From positions 51,912 to 115,911 of the forward strand of contig CAVSKX010000007.1 of the NCBI GenBank assembly GCA_963728765.1: a DNA stretch of 64,000 nucleotides. Direction: 5' to 3'. The notes below the pieces were generated by a model, which had not been told where the DNA came from, searched no databases, and worked only from the letters and a program-made list of their open reading frames with translations. This DNA comes from AC-32 sp963728765 (lineage in GTDB: Bacteria; Actinomycetota; Thermoleophilia; Gaiellales; Gaiellaceae). The position numbers were made by a program, and so were the translations under genes. Shown piece after piece: positions 16,362-24,472 of the stretch (position 1 is the stretch's first letter; each line of letters begins with the position of its first letter).

Positions 16362-17038
16362 CCGGTGGCCACCGGGATGTTCCACACGGTCAGGCTCCAG
16401 AAGAAGACACCTCCGGTCACCTGCTTGATCGTGAACCTGTGAGCCGCGTCGGGGTCGTCGCTTGCCGCGAGGTTCGCGATCAGCGGTTGGTTCAAGTGGT
16501 GGCCCGGCCGCATCTCGAATTGTCCGAAGGAGTGGTCGTCGATCAGGCATTCGACGGAAGCGTGGTAGTCGGGGCTCCAGTACTGATCGGGATAGGTCTG
16601 CGCGTGGGGCAGGAAGAGGTAGTAGCCGGTCTCCGGGGCCGCGAAGTGGCACCAGACTTGACCGGTCAATCCATCCGGCGGGATGAGCCCGCCGAGGTCC
16701 TCCGCCCCGGCAAAGAACGCGTAGCAGTTCGCCTGAGCGTCGAACAGGGTGAGCGAGCTCCCGGGGAAATCGGCATCCCAGACGAACGTGCCGCCTTGCG
16801 CCGTCCCGCGGGTCTCGCACACGCTGAAGTAGGCGATCTCTCGCCAGACCTCAGGTCGGTCGAGCGCCGGCACCCGGGCGATCGCGCTCTCGGCGCCCTC
16901 TGTGCGTCGGAACGCGTCTCGCGCCTCGTGTGCCGTCCTCACCGGAGGGGTCGTTGCTTCCAGCGGCGACCCCGTCGACAACTGTGTCACGGACAGCCCG
17001 TCTACCGGCTCGACCACTAGCAACTCGAAGTCATTCAT
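16358..17038 (-). CDS. Hypothetical protein (226 aa)
   Basis: No family recognised. No signal peptide or membrane helix. The second half is rich in aromatic residues and looks like a beta-sandwich (GSSLTLFDAQANCYAFFAG, ETGYYLFLPHAQTYPDQYW), which is reminiscent of carbohydrate-binding or pre-peptidase folds, but this is only an impression. Codon use is less GC-extreme than in flanking genes, possibly a sign of acquisition. AAGGAGT precedes the ATG. It converges on the adenylate cyclase with a 4-nt overlap. Confidence 0.65.
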   Translation of the reverse strand: MNDFELLVVEPVDGLSVTQLSTGSPLEATTPPVRTAHEARDAFRRTEGAESAIARVPALDRPEVWREIAYFSVCETRGTAQGGTFVWDADFPGSSLTLFDAQANCYAFFAGAEDLGGLIPPDGLTGQVWCHFAAPETGYYLFLPHAQTYPDQYWSPDYHASVECLIDDHSFGQFEMRPGHHLNQPLIANLAASDDPDAAHRFTIKQVTGGVFFWSLTVWNIPVATG

Positions 17039-17087
17039 TCGACACTCCTTCCATAGAGGTCAGGAGCAAGCGGCTCGGCCACCGCGG

Positions 17088-17639
17088 TCAGCCGAGCTGT
17101 CCCACCCCGCCGACTGCGAAGTCGGCGTACATGTTGAAGACCGTTTCGTGCGTCCCCCCTGAGGAAACGGGGGCGTCGCAGAACAGCCTGTAGGTCCCGT
17201 GCCCGAGGTGGATCCTCACCGTCACGGTGCCCGTCGCGCCGTTTGGGGTGTTCGGGTCGTTGAGCGGGGTGATCTCCTGCTCGACACCACCCGAGTTCGG
17301 GTCACACGGCGAGTCGGATCCCGGACAGCTTCTCAGCTCGAAGTTGTGGTTCTTGCAATTGTCCGTCACGGTCAGCCAGTAGCTCCCCGGCCGAAGCGAG
17401 GTGGCCGGCTGTCCGTCGTCCGTCAGGACGATTGTGAAGCCAGGGTTCGCAGGCGGGCCGCACTGGTGGTAGTAGCTCGTGCCACTCGCCGCTGAGGTGT
17501 CGAATCCGAATTCGCCGAATAGTGTGCGCCCCTGAGCCGATGCCGTTGCAACCGCGTACCCGGCGATCGCGCCGATGGTCGCGAGCGCTGCAAGCAGGGC
17601 TGCTATGCGAGCCCTCGGCGAGGTCGTTCTCCCTGCCAT
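17088..17639 (-). CDS. Secreted cupredoxin-like protein
   Basis: 183 residues. Residues 1-36 are a signal peptide (IAALLAALATIGAIAGYAVA, ending ATASAQG). The mature part has a plastocyanin-like arrangement of possible copper ligands: His in KNHNFEL, Cys in YRLFCDAP, His in GGTHETV and Met in FNMYADF. Additional Cys residues suggest disulfides. ATG at 17639 has GGAGGG upstream. Its neighbours are the 226-aa gene and a small DUF4242-like gene, all on the minus strand. Electron transfer or copper binding is inferred from the fold. Confidence 0.7.
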   Translation of the reverse strand: MAGRTTSPRARIAALLAALATIGAIAGYAVATASAQGRTLFGEFGFDTSAASGTSYYHQCGPPANPGFTIVLTDDGQPATSLRPGSYWLTVTDNCKNHNFELRSCPGSDSPCDPNSGGVEQEITPLNDPNTPNGATGTVTVRIHLGHGTYRLFCDAPVSSGGTHETVFNMYADFAVGGVGQLG

Positions 17640-17697
17640 GATCCCTCCTTCGCGCATCTTCATGACTGATGAGTGGAAGCCCCACGGCGCCTCTCCA

Positions 17698-17967
17698 TCA
17701 CTCCCCCTCTCGGGACGAGACCGCCTCGACGATGCGGAACGGGTCGAGCCCGGCGCGCTCTGCTGCAAGCGCCGCGTCGCGACCCGAGGAAGCGTCGAAG
17801 ACGAAGTAGCAGATCTCGTCCTCGGGAAGGTGGATCGAGTGGTCGAATCGGACGCGCCTGGCCTCGTGAGCCAGCTCCTCAGCGGCCGAGCGTGCCCTCC
17901 GTTCGCGAGCCGCACGCTCTTCCGCGGCGCCGCGCGCAAGGTAGGTCTCGACGAGGTAGCGCTTCAT
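17698..17967 (-). CDS. Small DUF4242-like protein
   Basis: 89 residues starting MKRYLVETYLARG, typical of the DUF4242 family of small ferredoxin-fold proteins, one member of which is known as a nickel-binding protein in Streptomyces. The core HSIHLPEDEICYFVFDAS and the final helix with GLDPFRIVEAVSS fit. GGGAGG precedes ATG 17967. A long Arg/Ala/Glu-rich helix at 20-45 is an insertion relative to what I remember of the family. Metal binding here is not established. Confidence 0.6.
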   Translation of the reverse strand: MKRYLVETYLARGAAEERAARERRARSAAEELAHEARRVRFDHSIHLPEDEICYFVFDASSGRDAALAAERAGLDPFRIVEAVSSREGE

Positions 17968-18009
17968 TCGGCCCTCCCGATCGCATTTGCTACGGGAAGG
18001 TCTCAAAGC

Positions 18010-18029
18010 GCGAAATCTGGCGAAAGCTG
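18010..18029. repeat. Tandem direct repeat GCGAAA-x-CTG
   Basis: GCGAAATCTG (18010-18019) is followed directly by GCGAAAGCTG (18020-18029) and a partial GAAAGC. It lies 43-62 nt upstream of the DUF4242-like start, in the only gap between that gene and the LAL regulator. Spacing of one helical turn fits a regulator site. Confidence 0.35.
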
Positions 18030-18059
18030 GAAAGCCCTACATTTTGCTGGCCGTACCTC

Positions 18060-20813
18060 TCAGTTTTCGCGGCCGAGCCGCGCCGCCAGTTCGCCGCGGG
18101 AGCGCACTCCGAGCTTTCGGTAGATGCGCGTCAGCGCGCCCTCGACGGTGTGCTCGGTGACGAAGAGTGCCGCCGCGACTTCGCGGTTGGTGTGCCCTTC
18201 GACAACAAGCGCGGCAATTCTGCTCTCGCCCTCCGTCAGCTCGCGGCGCGACGGCGCGCGGCCCCCGATTCGGCCGACCTCGTCGCGTGCCTTCCGGGCC
18301 CAGAGAGGCGAGCCCAGACGCTCGAAGCCGGCGAGCGCCTCGCCCAGCGTCGTGCGGGCTGCGCCTCGCTGCTTCGCGCGCCGTTGCGTCGCACCGAGCG
18401 CAAGCAGCGTTCGAACGTGCTGGAACGGATCCTCGGTCCTCGCGTGCTCGGCGAGCGCCCGCTCGAAGCTCCCGAAGGCACCCTCGAGATCGCCACGCGC
18501 CGCGAGCAGCAGCCCGCGGGAGCGCGCGAGAATCGCAAGCGCCCACGGGCGGTCGAGCGCCTCGGCCCGGTCCTGCCATTCCGCGATCACCTCGTCGGCC
18601 TCGTCGAGCTCACCGGCGGCGATCATGGCCTCGAGCACGTCGCCCAGCTCCAGCCGCTGAGCCGGCTCGAGCATGAAGGCGGAACGGAGCTCGTAGGAGC
18701 GCCGGAGGTGCGTGAGGGCAGCAGTCGTGTCTCCGAGCGAAAGCTCGAGGAACCCGAGGAGCCATTCGGAGCCCGCGACCGAGATCCGAATATCCATGGC
18801 TTCCGCCTCGGCCAGGTCGCGCGCTGCTCTGGCGCGCGCTTCGTCGACTCGGCCGAAGTGCGCGGCGACGAGAGCGACGGGAAACCCGTCCCCGGGCATC
18901 ACTTGCCCGAGTTGCGCCCTGATCTCGAACGAGTCGACCGCGTACCCCTCGGCCGCCGCCCAGTTCCCTGCCCGCCACTCGACGAAGCTGAGCCACCAGG
19001 TGGCTGTCGACGCGCCGTCCGCGTTGTCCCGCTTCACGTGCGCCTCGTGGAGCTCGAGAAGCAGTCGCCGCGCGCCTTCGAGATCAAATGCGCACGCCAA
19101 CTGCCGGGAGAACAGATCGGTCGGCCCCCGGTCGAGCGGCCACGCCGGCAGCGACCGCTCGAGGGCCATGGCCTCGTCCATCTGTGCGCGCTGCAGGCCC
19201 CGCCCGGCTCGGAAGAGCCAGTCTCCGTGGGCTGCGAGGGCGCGGCATCTGATCTCCACATCGTCCGTCCGCAAGGCGGCCCGGACGGCCAAGTCAGCGT
19301 GCTCGAGCCCACGCTCGGCGCCCTCACCCCAGGCCATCAAACCGGCCAGGCGAACATGAATCGTCGCCGCAAGCGCATCGTCCCTTTCCGCCTCGGCAAG
19401 CGCCTCGCCGTACAAGGGCACGCTCGCTCGCGGGTCATCCTGTACGTCGGCGAGCCTGACGAGGACGGCGGCCCGCTCGACGCCTGCCGCGGCCTCGTCT
19501 CGCGCTCCTTCGAGCAGGGCGATCGCACGATCGGTGTCGCCGGCAAGGTCGTGACGGTCGGCAGCGAGGAAGAGCCGCCGACGCGCATCCTCCACGTCCT
19601 CTGTCGCCGTGAGCCGGAGCGCCTGGTCCGCGAGCTCGGCGGCCGCGGCCGGAGCGCCGCGCTCATGTGCGGCCTGGGATGCCTCCTCGAGGATCGCCGC
19701 GGTTGGGCCATTCGGCTCCACCGTCGCGGCTGCGAGGTGGCGAGCACGCTCCTCGGCGGTAGGAACGACCTCCGCCAGATGAGCGTGCAGTGACCGGCGG
19801 CGTGACGGGCTCAGGTGCGCGACGACGGCGGACCTCAGTAGCGGATGGGTGAATCGCAAGCGCTCCCCGTCGAGCTCCAGGATCCGCGCCGCCATTGCCG
19901 CTTCCAAGCCAGGCTCGTACCTGGGGCCGACCGCCGACTCCACGAGCGACACCCTGGGTTCGGCGAGCCCCGCGACCGTTTGCGTGACGTCGAGGGCGTC
20001 GGCCCTGAGGCCGGCGAGGCGGACACGCAAGAGCTCATCCAGGGCCGTCGGAATCGGGAGCTCCTCTCCGGGGTGCAGCGTCCCTCCTCGCTGCTGGAGA
20101 GCAGTGGCGAGCTCGAGGGCGAAGAAGGGATTACCGCCCGAGGTCTCCCAGAGCTTGATCAGCGTCGGCCGCGAGAACGTCGCGTCGAGACGGTTACGTA
20201 CCAGCTCGTGTGTCGCGCCGAGGCTCAAACCGCCCAGGGCGATTGTTCGCAGCCGCTCTTCGCCAACCGCGCGGCGAATCCACTCCGGGATTTCGCCGCG
20301 GACCGCGAGCAGAACGGCAACCCGCGCTGCCTCGAGCCGACCCAGCGCATAGCGAAGGGCCGAGAGTGACGCCGGGTCGACATTCTGGACGTCGTCGATC
20401 GCGAGGCAGAGAGGACCGTGGGCGGCGAGCAGCAGCAACGCGCCGAGAACGGCGGCAGCCACCGCGCGCTCATCCGCGGGGAGCTCCGAGTCGCCTAGCA
20501 GCAACGCGGCCGTCAACGCCCGCCGCTGGATCGCCGGCAGCTTCGGCAAGACCTCGCCGGCGACGCCGCCGAGAAGATCGGTCAGCGCCAGGAACGAGAA
20601 GCCCGTCTCCGCCTCGGAGGGTCGAGATTTCAGGACTCGATACCCACGCGCGACCGCAGACTTCACGCCTGCGAGCCACAGGGTTGTCTTCCCGGCGCCG
20701 GTTTCGCCGCCGACCACCGCGACCGCAGGAAGCTTCTCGGGCGCATCGAGGAGATCGGAGAGCGTCGCGAGCTCCTCTTGCCTGCCGACGAGATAGGGAA
20801 CGCCGACTGCCAT
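18060..20813 (-). CDS. LAL-type (MalT-like) ATPase transcriptional regulator
   Basis: 917 residues. N-terminal STAND-type ATPase with Walker A GGETGAGKT at 35-43 and Walker B LCLAIDDVQNVD; a long helical repeat region (about 330-840) for signal sensing; C-terminal LuxR HTH (LTEGESRIAALVVEGHTNRE onward). This large LuxR class is common in actinobacteria and controls varied pathways. ATG at 20813 has GAAAGG upstream. Target genes may include its downstream neighbours with the GCGAAA repeat, but that is inference. Confidence 0.9.
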   Translation of the reverse strand: MAVGVPYLVGRQEELATLSDLLDAPEKLPAVAVVGGETGAGKTTLWLAGVKSAVARGYRVLKSRPSEAETGFSFLALTDLLGGVAGEVLPKLPAIQRRALTAALLLGDSELPADERAVAAAVLGALLLLAAHGPLCLAIDDVQNVDPASLSALRYALGRLEAARVAVLLAVRGEIPEWIRRAVGEERLRTIALGGLSLGATHELVRNRLDATFSRPTLIKLWETSGGNPFFALELATALQQRGGTLHPGEELPIPTALDELLRVRLAGLRADALDVTQTVAGLAEPRVSLVESAVGPRYEPGLEAAMAARILELDGERLRFTHPLLRSAVVAHLSPSRRRSLHAHLAEVVPTAEERARHLAAATVEPNGPTAAILEEASQAAHERGAPAAAAELADQALRLTATEDVEDARRRLFLAADRHDLAGDTDRAIALLEGARDEAAAGVERAAVLVRLADVQDDPRASVPLYGEALAEAERDDALAATIHVRLAGLMAWGEGAERGLEHADLAVRAALRTDDVEIRCRALAAHGDWLFRAGRGLQRAQMDEAMALERSLPAWPLDRGPTDLFSRQLACAFDLEGARRLLLELHEAHVKRDNADGASTATWWLSFVEWRAGNWAAAEGYAVDSFEIRAQLGQVMPGDGFPVALVAAHFGRVDEARARAARDLAEAEAMDIRISVAGSEWLLGFLELSLGDTTAALTHLRRSYELRSAFMLEPAQRLELGDVLEAMIAAGELDEADEVIAEWQDRAEALDRPWALAILARSRGLLLAARGDLEGAFGSFERALAEHARTEDPFQHVRTLLALGATQRRAKQRGAARTTLGEALAGFERLGSPLWARKARDEVGRIGGRAPSRRELTEGESRIAALVVEGHTNREVAAALFVTEHTVEGALTRIYRKLGVRSRGELAARLGREN

Positions 20814-20881
20814 TCGTGCCTTTCGGCGATCTTACGACCCTCGACAGCGCCGTCGGCCGTAAGCGGGGACTTCTATGAGAG

Positions 20882-21634
20882 CTAGCTCGCCGCCCGGCGG
20901 TCGTGAAAAACGGCCTCCACGTTGTTTCCGTCGGGGTCGAGGACGTAGGCGCCGTAATAGCCGGGGTGGTAGCGGGACCGCTCGCCGGGGGCGCCGTTGT
21001 CGCGGAAGCCGGCCTCGAGCGCGGCGCGGTGGAAGTCCTGGACCGTCGCGCGGTCGGGGGCCGGGAAGGCGAGGTGCACGTTCTCGGTCACAGGGTGCTC
21101 GCGCACGAGCGCGAACGAGCGGCTACCGCCCGCGACGTGGAAGCGACTCGCGGACCCGTCGCGCACGCGTAGGCCAACCGTCGGCGCGACGGTCTCGTAG
21201 AAGAAACGCGACTCGACAAGATCGCGGACGCGGATCCAGAGGTGGTCGATCCGGTTCTCGCCGCCGCGCGGCTCGCCGTGGTGGACTGCCTCGACGCTGT
21301 TGCCGTCGGGATCGCGCACGAACGCGCCGTAGTAGTTGGGTGAGTACCGCGGGCGCGGCCCCGGCTCGCCGTCGTCCGGGTGGCCTGCGCCCGTCATCGC
21401 CCGCCACCAGTCGTCGACGGCCTCGCGCGAAGACGCGACGAGCGCGAGGTGGAGGTTGCGCGTCACCGGGCGGTCGTCTCGCGCTGTCGAAATCGACAGG
21501 TCTTCCCACTCGAAGAAGTGCGGGCCGCGGTACGGCTCGCCGTAACCGAGCTGCCCCAGCGCCAGCTCGAAGAAGCTCTGTGAGGCCTCGAGGTCCGAGA
21601 CGCGGATGGTGACGTGATCGAAGACGTCCGGCAC
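20882..21634 (-). CDS. Tandem-VOC protein (two homologous halves)
   Basis: 250 residues made of two VOC modules, residues 1-125 and 126-250. The halves end in the matching strings YSPNYYGAFVRDPDGNSVEA and YHPGYYGAYVLDPDGNNVEA, so the gene arose by internal duplication of a unit like the single-module gene at 14487. GTG at 21634 is the start because the fold begins six residues later. Metal-dependent small-molecule chemistry or antibiotic/aldehyde resistance are family possibilities; no substrate can be named. Confidence 0.85.
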   Translation of the reverse strand: MPDVFDHVTIRVSDLEASQSFFELALGQLGYGEPYRGPHFFEWEDLSISTARDDRPVTRNLHLALVASSREAVDDWWRAMTGAGHPDDGEPGPRPRYSPNYYGAFVRDPDGNSVEAVHHGEPRGGENRIDHLWIRVRDLVESRFFYETVAPTVGLRVRDGSASRFHVAGGSRSFALVREHPVTENVHLAFPAPDRATVQDFHRAALEAGFRDNGAPGERSRYHPGYYGAYVLDPDGNNVEAVFHDRRAAS

Positions 21635-21707
21635 GGCGCGATTCTCGCAGCGATGACTTTCCGGGGCGCGTGCCGTCGGTACGGTGACAACGCCAAGGAG
21701 GTTGGCC

Positions 21708-22382
21708 ATGGCCACGCACGAGGTCGGAACAAGCTCAGGCGAGTCGAGAACGGCGGTGGCGCTCACCGGCTTGCTCGTCCTCGCCGGCGCGTGCTGGGTC
21801 GTCGCAGTCCGCCAGATGAGCGGCATGGACATGGGCGCCTCGACCGAGCTCGGCTCGCTCGCGGTCTTCATCGCCGCGTGGGTGCCGATGATGGCGGCGA
21901 TGATGCTGCCGGGCGCCGTCCCGGCCGTCTCGAGGGTCGTCCGCGCCGACGGCAGCGTCCTCGGCGCGCCGGCGTTCGCTGTGGCGTACCTGGCGGTGTG
22001 GACGTTGATCGGCCTGGCCGTCTACGCCCTCTACGAGCCCCACAGCACCGAGGCCGCCGGCGCACTCGCGATCGCCGCCGGGCTGTACGAGCTCACCCCG
22101 CTCAAGGGCCGGTGCCGCCGCCGCTGCCGCAGCAGCGTGCGTTCGGGCTTCCGGTTCGGTCTCTACTGCGTGGGGTCGAGCATCGGCCTGATGGTGCTCT
22201 TCCTCGCACTGGGCGTGATGAGCGTGACGTGGATGGTCGTCGTTGCCGCGATCGTGGTCGCCCAGAAGCTCTTGCCGCCGCGAGCCGCCGTCGACGTGCC
22301 ACTCGCGCTGGCGATCGTCGGCCTGGGGATCCTGATCGTCGTCGACCCGTCGGCGGTTCCGGGGCTCAGCCAGTCGATGTGA
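21708..22382 (+). CDS. DUF2182 integral membrane protein
   Basis: 224 residues with about six membrane helices and the family signature SGMDMG...WVPMMAAMMLPG and LTPLKGRCRRRCRS. The family is described as predicted metal-binding. The usual Cys pair in the YC-G-CC region reads YCVGSSIGLM here, so two expected cysteines are serines. ATG at 21708 has AAGGAGG at good spacing. It is followed 10 nt later by the DUF899 gene, an operon, and is separate from the DUF1326 gene at 13797. Confidence 0.85.
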   Translation: MATHEVGTSSGESRTAVALTGLLVLAGACWVVAVRQMSGMDMGASTELGSLAVFIAAWVPMMAAMMLPGAVPAVSRVVRADGSVLGAPAFAVAYLAVWTLIGLAVYALYEPHSTEAAGALAIAAGLYELTPLKGRCRRRCRSSVRSGFRFGLYCVGSSIGLMVLFLALGVMSVTWMVVVAAIVVAQKLLPPRAAVDVPLALAIVGLGILIVVDPSAVPGLSQSM

Positions 22383-22392
22383 AGGAGGACGA

Positions 22393-23148
22393 ATGACGGA
22401 GCACGCGACAGGCACACGTGAGGAATGGCTGGCGGCCCGGCTCGAGCTGCTGGAGGCGGAGAAGGAGCTGACCAGGCGCGGCGACGAGCTGGCCCGCCGG
22501 CGGCAGGAGCTCCCGTGGGTGCGGATCGACAAGGACTACCGCTTCGAGACGGAGCAGGGCGAGGCGTCGCTGGCGGACCTTTTCCAGGGGCGCTCGCAGC
22601 TGCTCGTCTACCACTTCATGTTCGGGCCCGACTATACGGCGGGCTGCCCGGCCTGCTCGGCGATCGCGGACGGCTTCGCCGGGTCGGCGGTCCACCTCGC
22701 CAACCACGACGTCACGCTGATGGCCGTCTCGCGCGCGCCCATCGCGGCCATCCAGGCCTACAAGAAGCGGATGGGCTGGGGCTTTCCATGGGCGTCCTCT
22801 CACGACACCGACTTCAACTACGACTTCAACACCTCGGTGACCGGGGAGCAGCAGCGTTCCGGCGCCACCGAGTACAACTTCACCACGCGCGACGTGAGGC
22901 CGATTCTCGACGCCACCGAAGGCGGCGTTGCCGAGCAGGCGGCCAGGTGCGGAACGGACGTCGCCACCTACCTGCAGGAAGCGCCCGGCGTGAGCGCGTT
23001 CGCGCTCGAAGACGGCCTCGTCTACCACACGTACTCCGCGTACGCCCGCGGTGTCGACGGCCTCTGGAGCATGTACCAGTGGCTCGACCGGGCGCCGCTG
23101 GGACGCAACGAAACCGGCCTCTGGTTCCGCCGACACGACGAGTACTAG
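22393..23148 (+). CDS. DUF899 thioredoxin-like protein
   Basis: 251 residues matching the DUF899 family: LPWVRIDKDYRFET, the core LVYHFMFGPDYTAGCPACSA with a CxxC pair, and FPWASSHDTDFNYDF. The fold is thioredoxin-like and the CPAC motif suggests redox activity, but no reaction is established. ATG at 22393 has GAAGGAGG upstream. It lies downstream of DUF2182 in one operon and shares a CTAG with the convergent LacI regulator. Confidence 0.85.
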   Translation: MTEHATGTREEWLAARLELLEAEKELTRRGDELARRRQELPWVRIDKDYRFETEQGEASLADLFQGRSQLLVYHFMFGPDYTAGCPACSAIADGFAGSAVHLANHDVTLMAVSRAPIAAIQAYKKRMGWGFPWASSHDTDFNYDFNTSVTGEQQRSGATEYNFTTRDVRPILDATEGGVAEQAARCGTDVATYLQEAPGVSAFALEDGLVYHTYSAYARGVDGLWSMYQWLDRAPLGRNETGLWFRRHDEY

Positions 23149-24185
23149 CCCGGCGGCGCGGTCGAGTCGCGGACGACGAGCTCGGTCGGCAAGAGCGTCC
23201 GGCTGGGCTCACCGCTCCCGCCGCCCTCGATCGCCTCGATCAGCTGCTCCGCGGCGAGGCGGCCCTTCTCCTCGTGCGGCTGCGCGACCGTCGTCAGCGG
23301 CGGAGTCGCGCGAGCGGCGCCCGGCGTGTCGTCGAAGCCGACCACCGACAGCTTCGACGGGACCGGGACACCCAGCTCCCCGGCGGCCTCGAGGGCGCCG
23401 AAGGCGAGGATGTCGCTCATCGCGAGGATCGCCGTCGGCGGGCTCGGGTCGCGAAGCAGGTCGAGAGTCGCCTCGCGCGCCGGCTCGGGCGCGTTCGGGC
23501 GGCACGTGCGCACGAGCTCCGCGTCCCAGACTTCGCCGAGCCCGTCTTCGTACCCCGCGAGACGCTCGACGGTGATGTCGAGCTGGAGCGCGCTCCCGGG
23601 CTCGAGCGTCGTCACGAACGAGAGCACCGCGACGCGCTCGTGGCCGAGCCCGCGAAGGTGCTCGGCGGCGCTGCGAGCCGCGGCTCGGTCGTCGATCCCG
23701 ACGAAGGGCGTCTCCGCTCCGCGCGGCTGGTCGACCGTCACCACCGGGAGGTGACGCGCGAGCGCGGCCTCGACGCGCGGGTCGTTCTGCGGCACCGAGT
23801 AGACGATGAAGCCGTCGACCACCGCCTCCCGCACGAGCCGCGCGGCCTCGCCGCGTTGCCGCGAGTCCGGGATCAGCAGCAGCCCGGTCGGCGCCTTCTG
23901 GATACCGAGGGACACACCGCGCAGGAACGGCGGTGAGGCGGGATCCGTGAACTGGTAGGCGAGCCGCTCGCTGAAGATCAGGCCGATGGCGCCGGCCCGG
24001 CCGGTCCGCAGCCTCCGCGCGGCCGGATCCGGCCCCGGATAGCCCAGCTCCTCGGCCGCCGCCAGCACGCGCTCGCGCACCTCGTCGGAGACGAGCTCCG
24101 GGCGGCCGAAGGCCTGCGACGCGCTCCCGACCGAGACGCCCGCGCGCTCCGCGACGTCTCGTAGGCGCATGCGCCGCTCGGCCAT
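23145..24185 (-). CDS. LacI-family transcriptional repressor
   Basis: 346 residues: N-terminal HTH (RLRDVAERAGVSVGSASQAF) and hinge, then the periplasmic-binding-protein-like effector domain. The signature VSxGSAS replaces the usual VSxxTVS but the helix is otherwise normal. It is divergent from a 60-aa gene and an amidohydrolase, with two LacI-type palindromes in the 77-nt gap. Autoregulation and control of the amidohydrolase are therefore likely; the effector is unknown. Confidence 0.9.
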   Translation of the reverse strand: MAERRMRLRDVAERAGVSVGSASQAFGRPELVSDEVRERVLAAAEELGYPGPDPAARRLRTGRAGAIGLIFSERLAYQFTDPASPPFLRGVSLGIQKAPTGLLLIPDSRQRGEAARLVREAVVDGFIVYSVPQNDPRVEAALARHLPVVTVDQPRGAETPFVGIDDRAAARSAAEHLRGLGHERVAVLSFVTTLEPGSALQLDITVERLAGYEDGLGEVWDAELVRTCRPNAPEPAREATLDLLRDPSPPTAILAMSDILAFGALEAAGELGVPVPSKLSVVGFDDTPGAARATPPLTTVAQPHEEKGRLAAEQLIEAIEGGGSGEPSRTLLPTELVVRDSTAPPG

Positions 24186-24205
24186 CGATGGGAATACTAC
24201 GGTTC

Positions 24206-24245
24206 CTGAACCGTTTCAGCTACTGTACGCACTGAATCGGTTCAC
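24206..24245. promoter_or_regulatory. Pair of LacI-type operators
   Basis: CTGAACCGTTTCAG at 24206-24219 and TGAATCGGTTCA at 24233-24244 are near-perfect palindromes with the central CG typical of LacI-family sites. Their centres are 26 bp apart. They lie between the LacI start (24185) and the 60-aa gene (24263), so they can cover both divergent promoters. Confidence 0.75.
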
Positions 24246-24262
24246 ACGAGGAGGAGACTGGA

Positions 24263-24445
24263 ATGTTCGAGCTATTCGTAGGCTCCGAGGCCGCTCAGCG
24301 GAAGATCGCCGACTCGTTCAAGCCGAAGCGCCCTGCGGCCCCCAGGCCCGTGCGCGAGCGGCGGAGGCGGCACGCCGTCCGCTCGACTTCGGCGGCGGCG
24401 TTGCGAAGCCTGGCCGAGCGGCTCGAGCCTTCGCCGAGCCGGTAG
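24263..24445 (+). CDS. Small basic protein, first gene after LacI operators
   Basis: 60 residues, strongly basic (about a quarter Arg/Lys), starting MFELFVGSEAAQRKIADSF. GGAGGAG precedes the ATG at good spacing, so translation is credible. No membrane helix or known motif. It lies between the operator pair and the amidohydrolase and so is the first gene of the presumed LacI regulon. Function unknown. Confidence 0.55.
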   Translation: MFELFVGSEAAQRKIADSFKPKRPAAPRPVRERRRRHAVRSTSAAALRSLAERLEPSPSR

Positions 24446-24472
24446 CGCGGTTCCGCGTACGATCACGACGGC

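Noticed and set aside
17639..17939. N-terminal extension of the cupredoxin frame by about 100 codons
   Set aside because: The extension overlaps the DUF4242-like gene on the same strand, and GGAGGG with ATG 17639 directly precedes a clean signal peptide.
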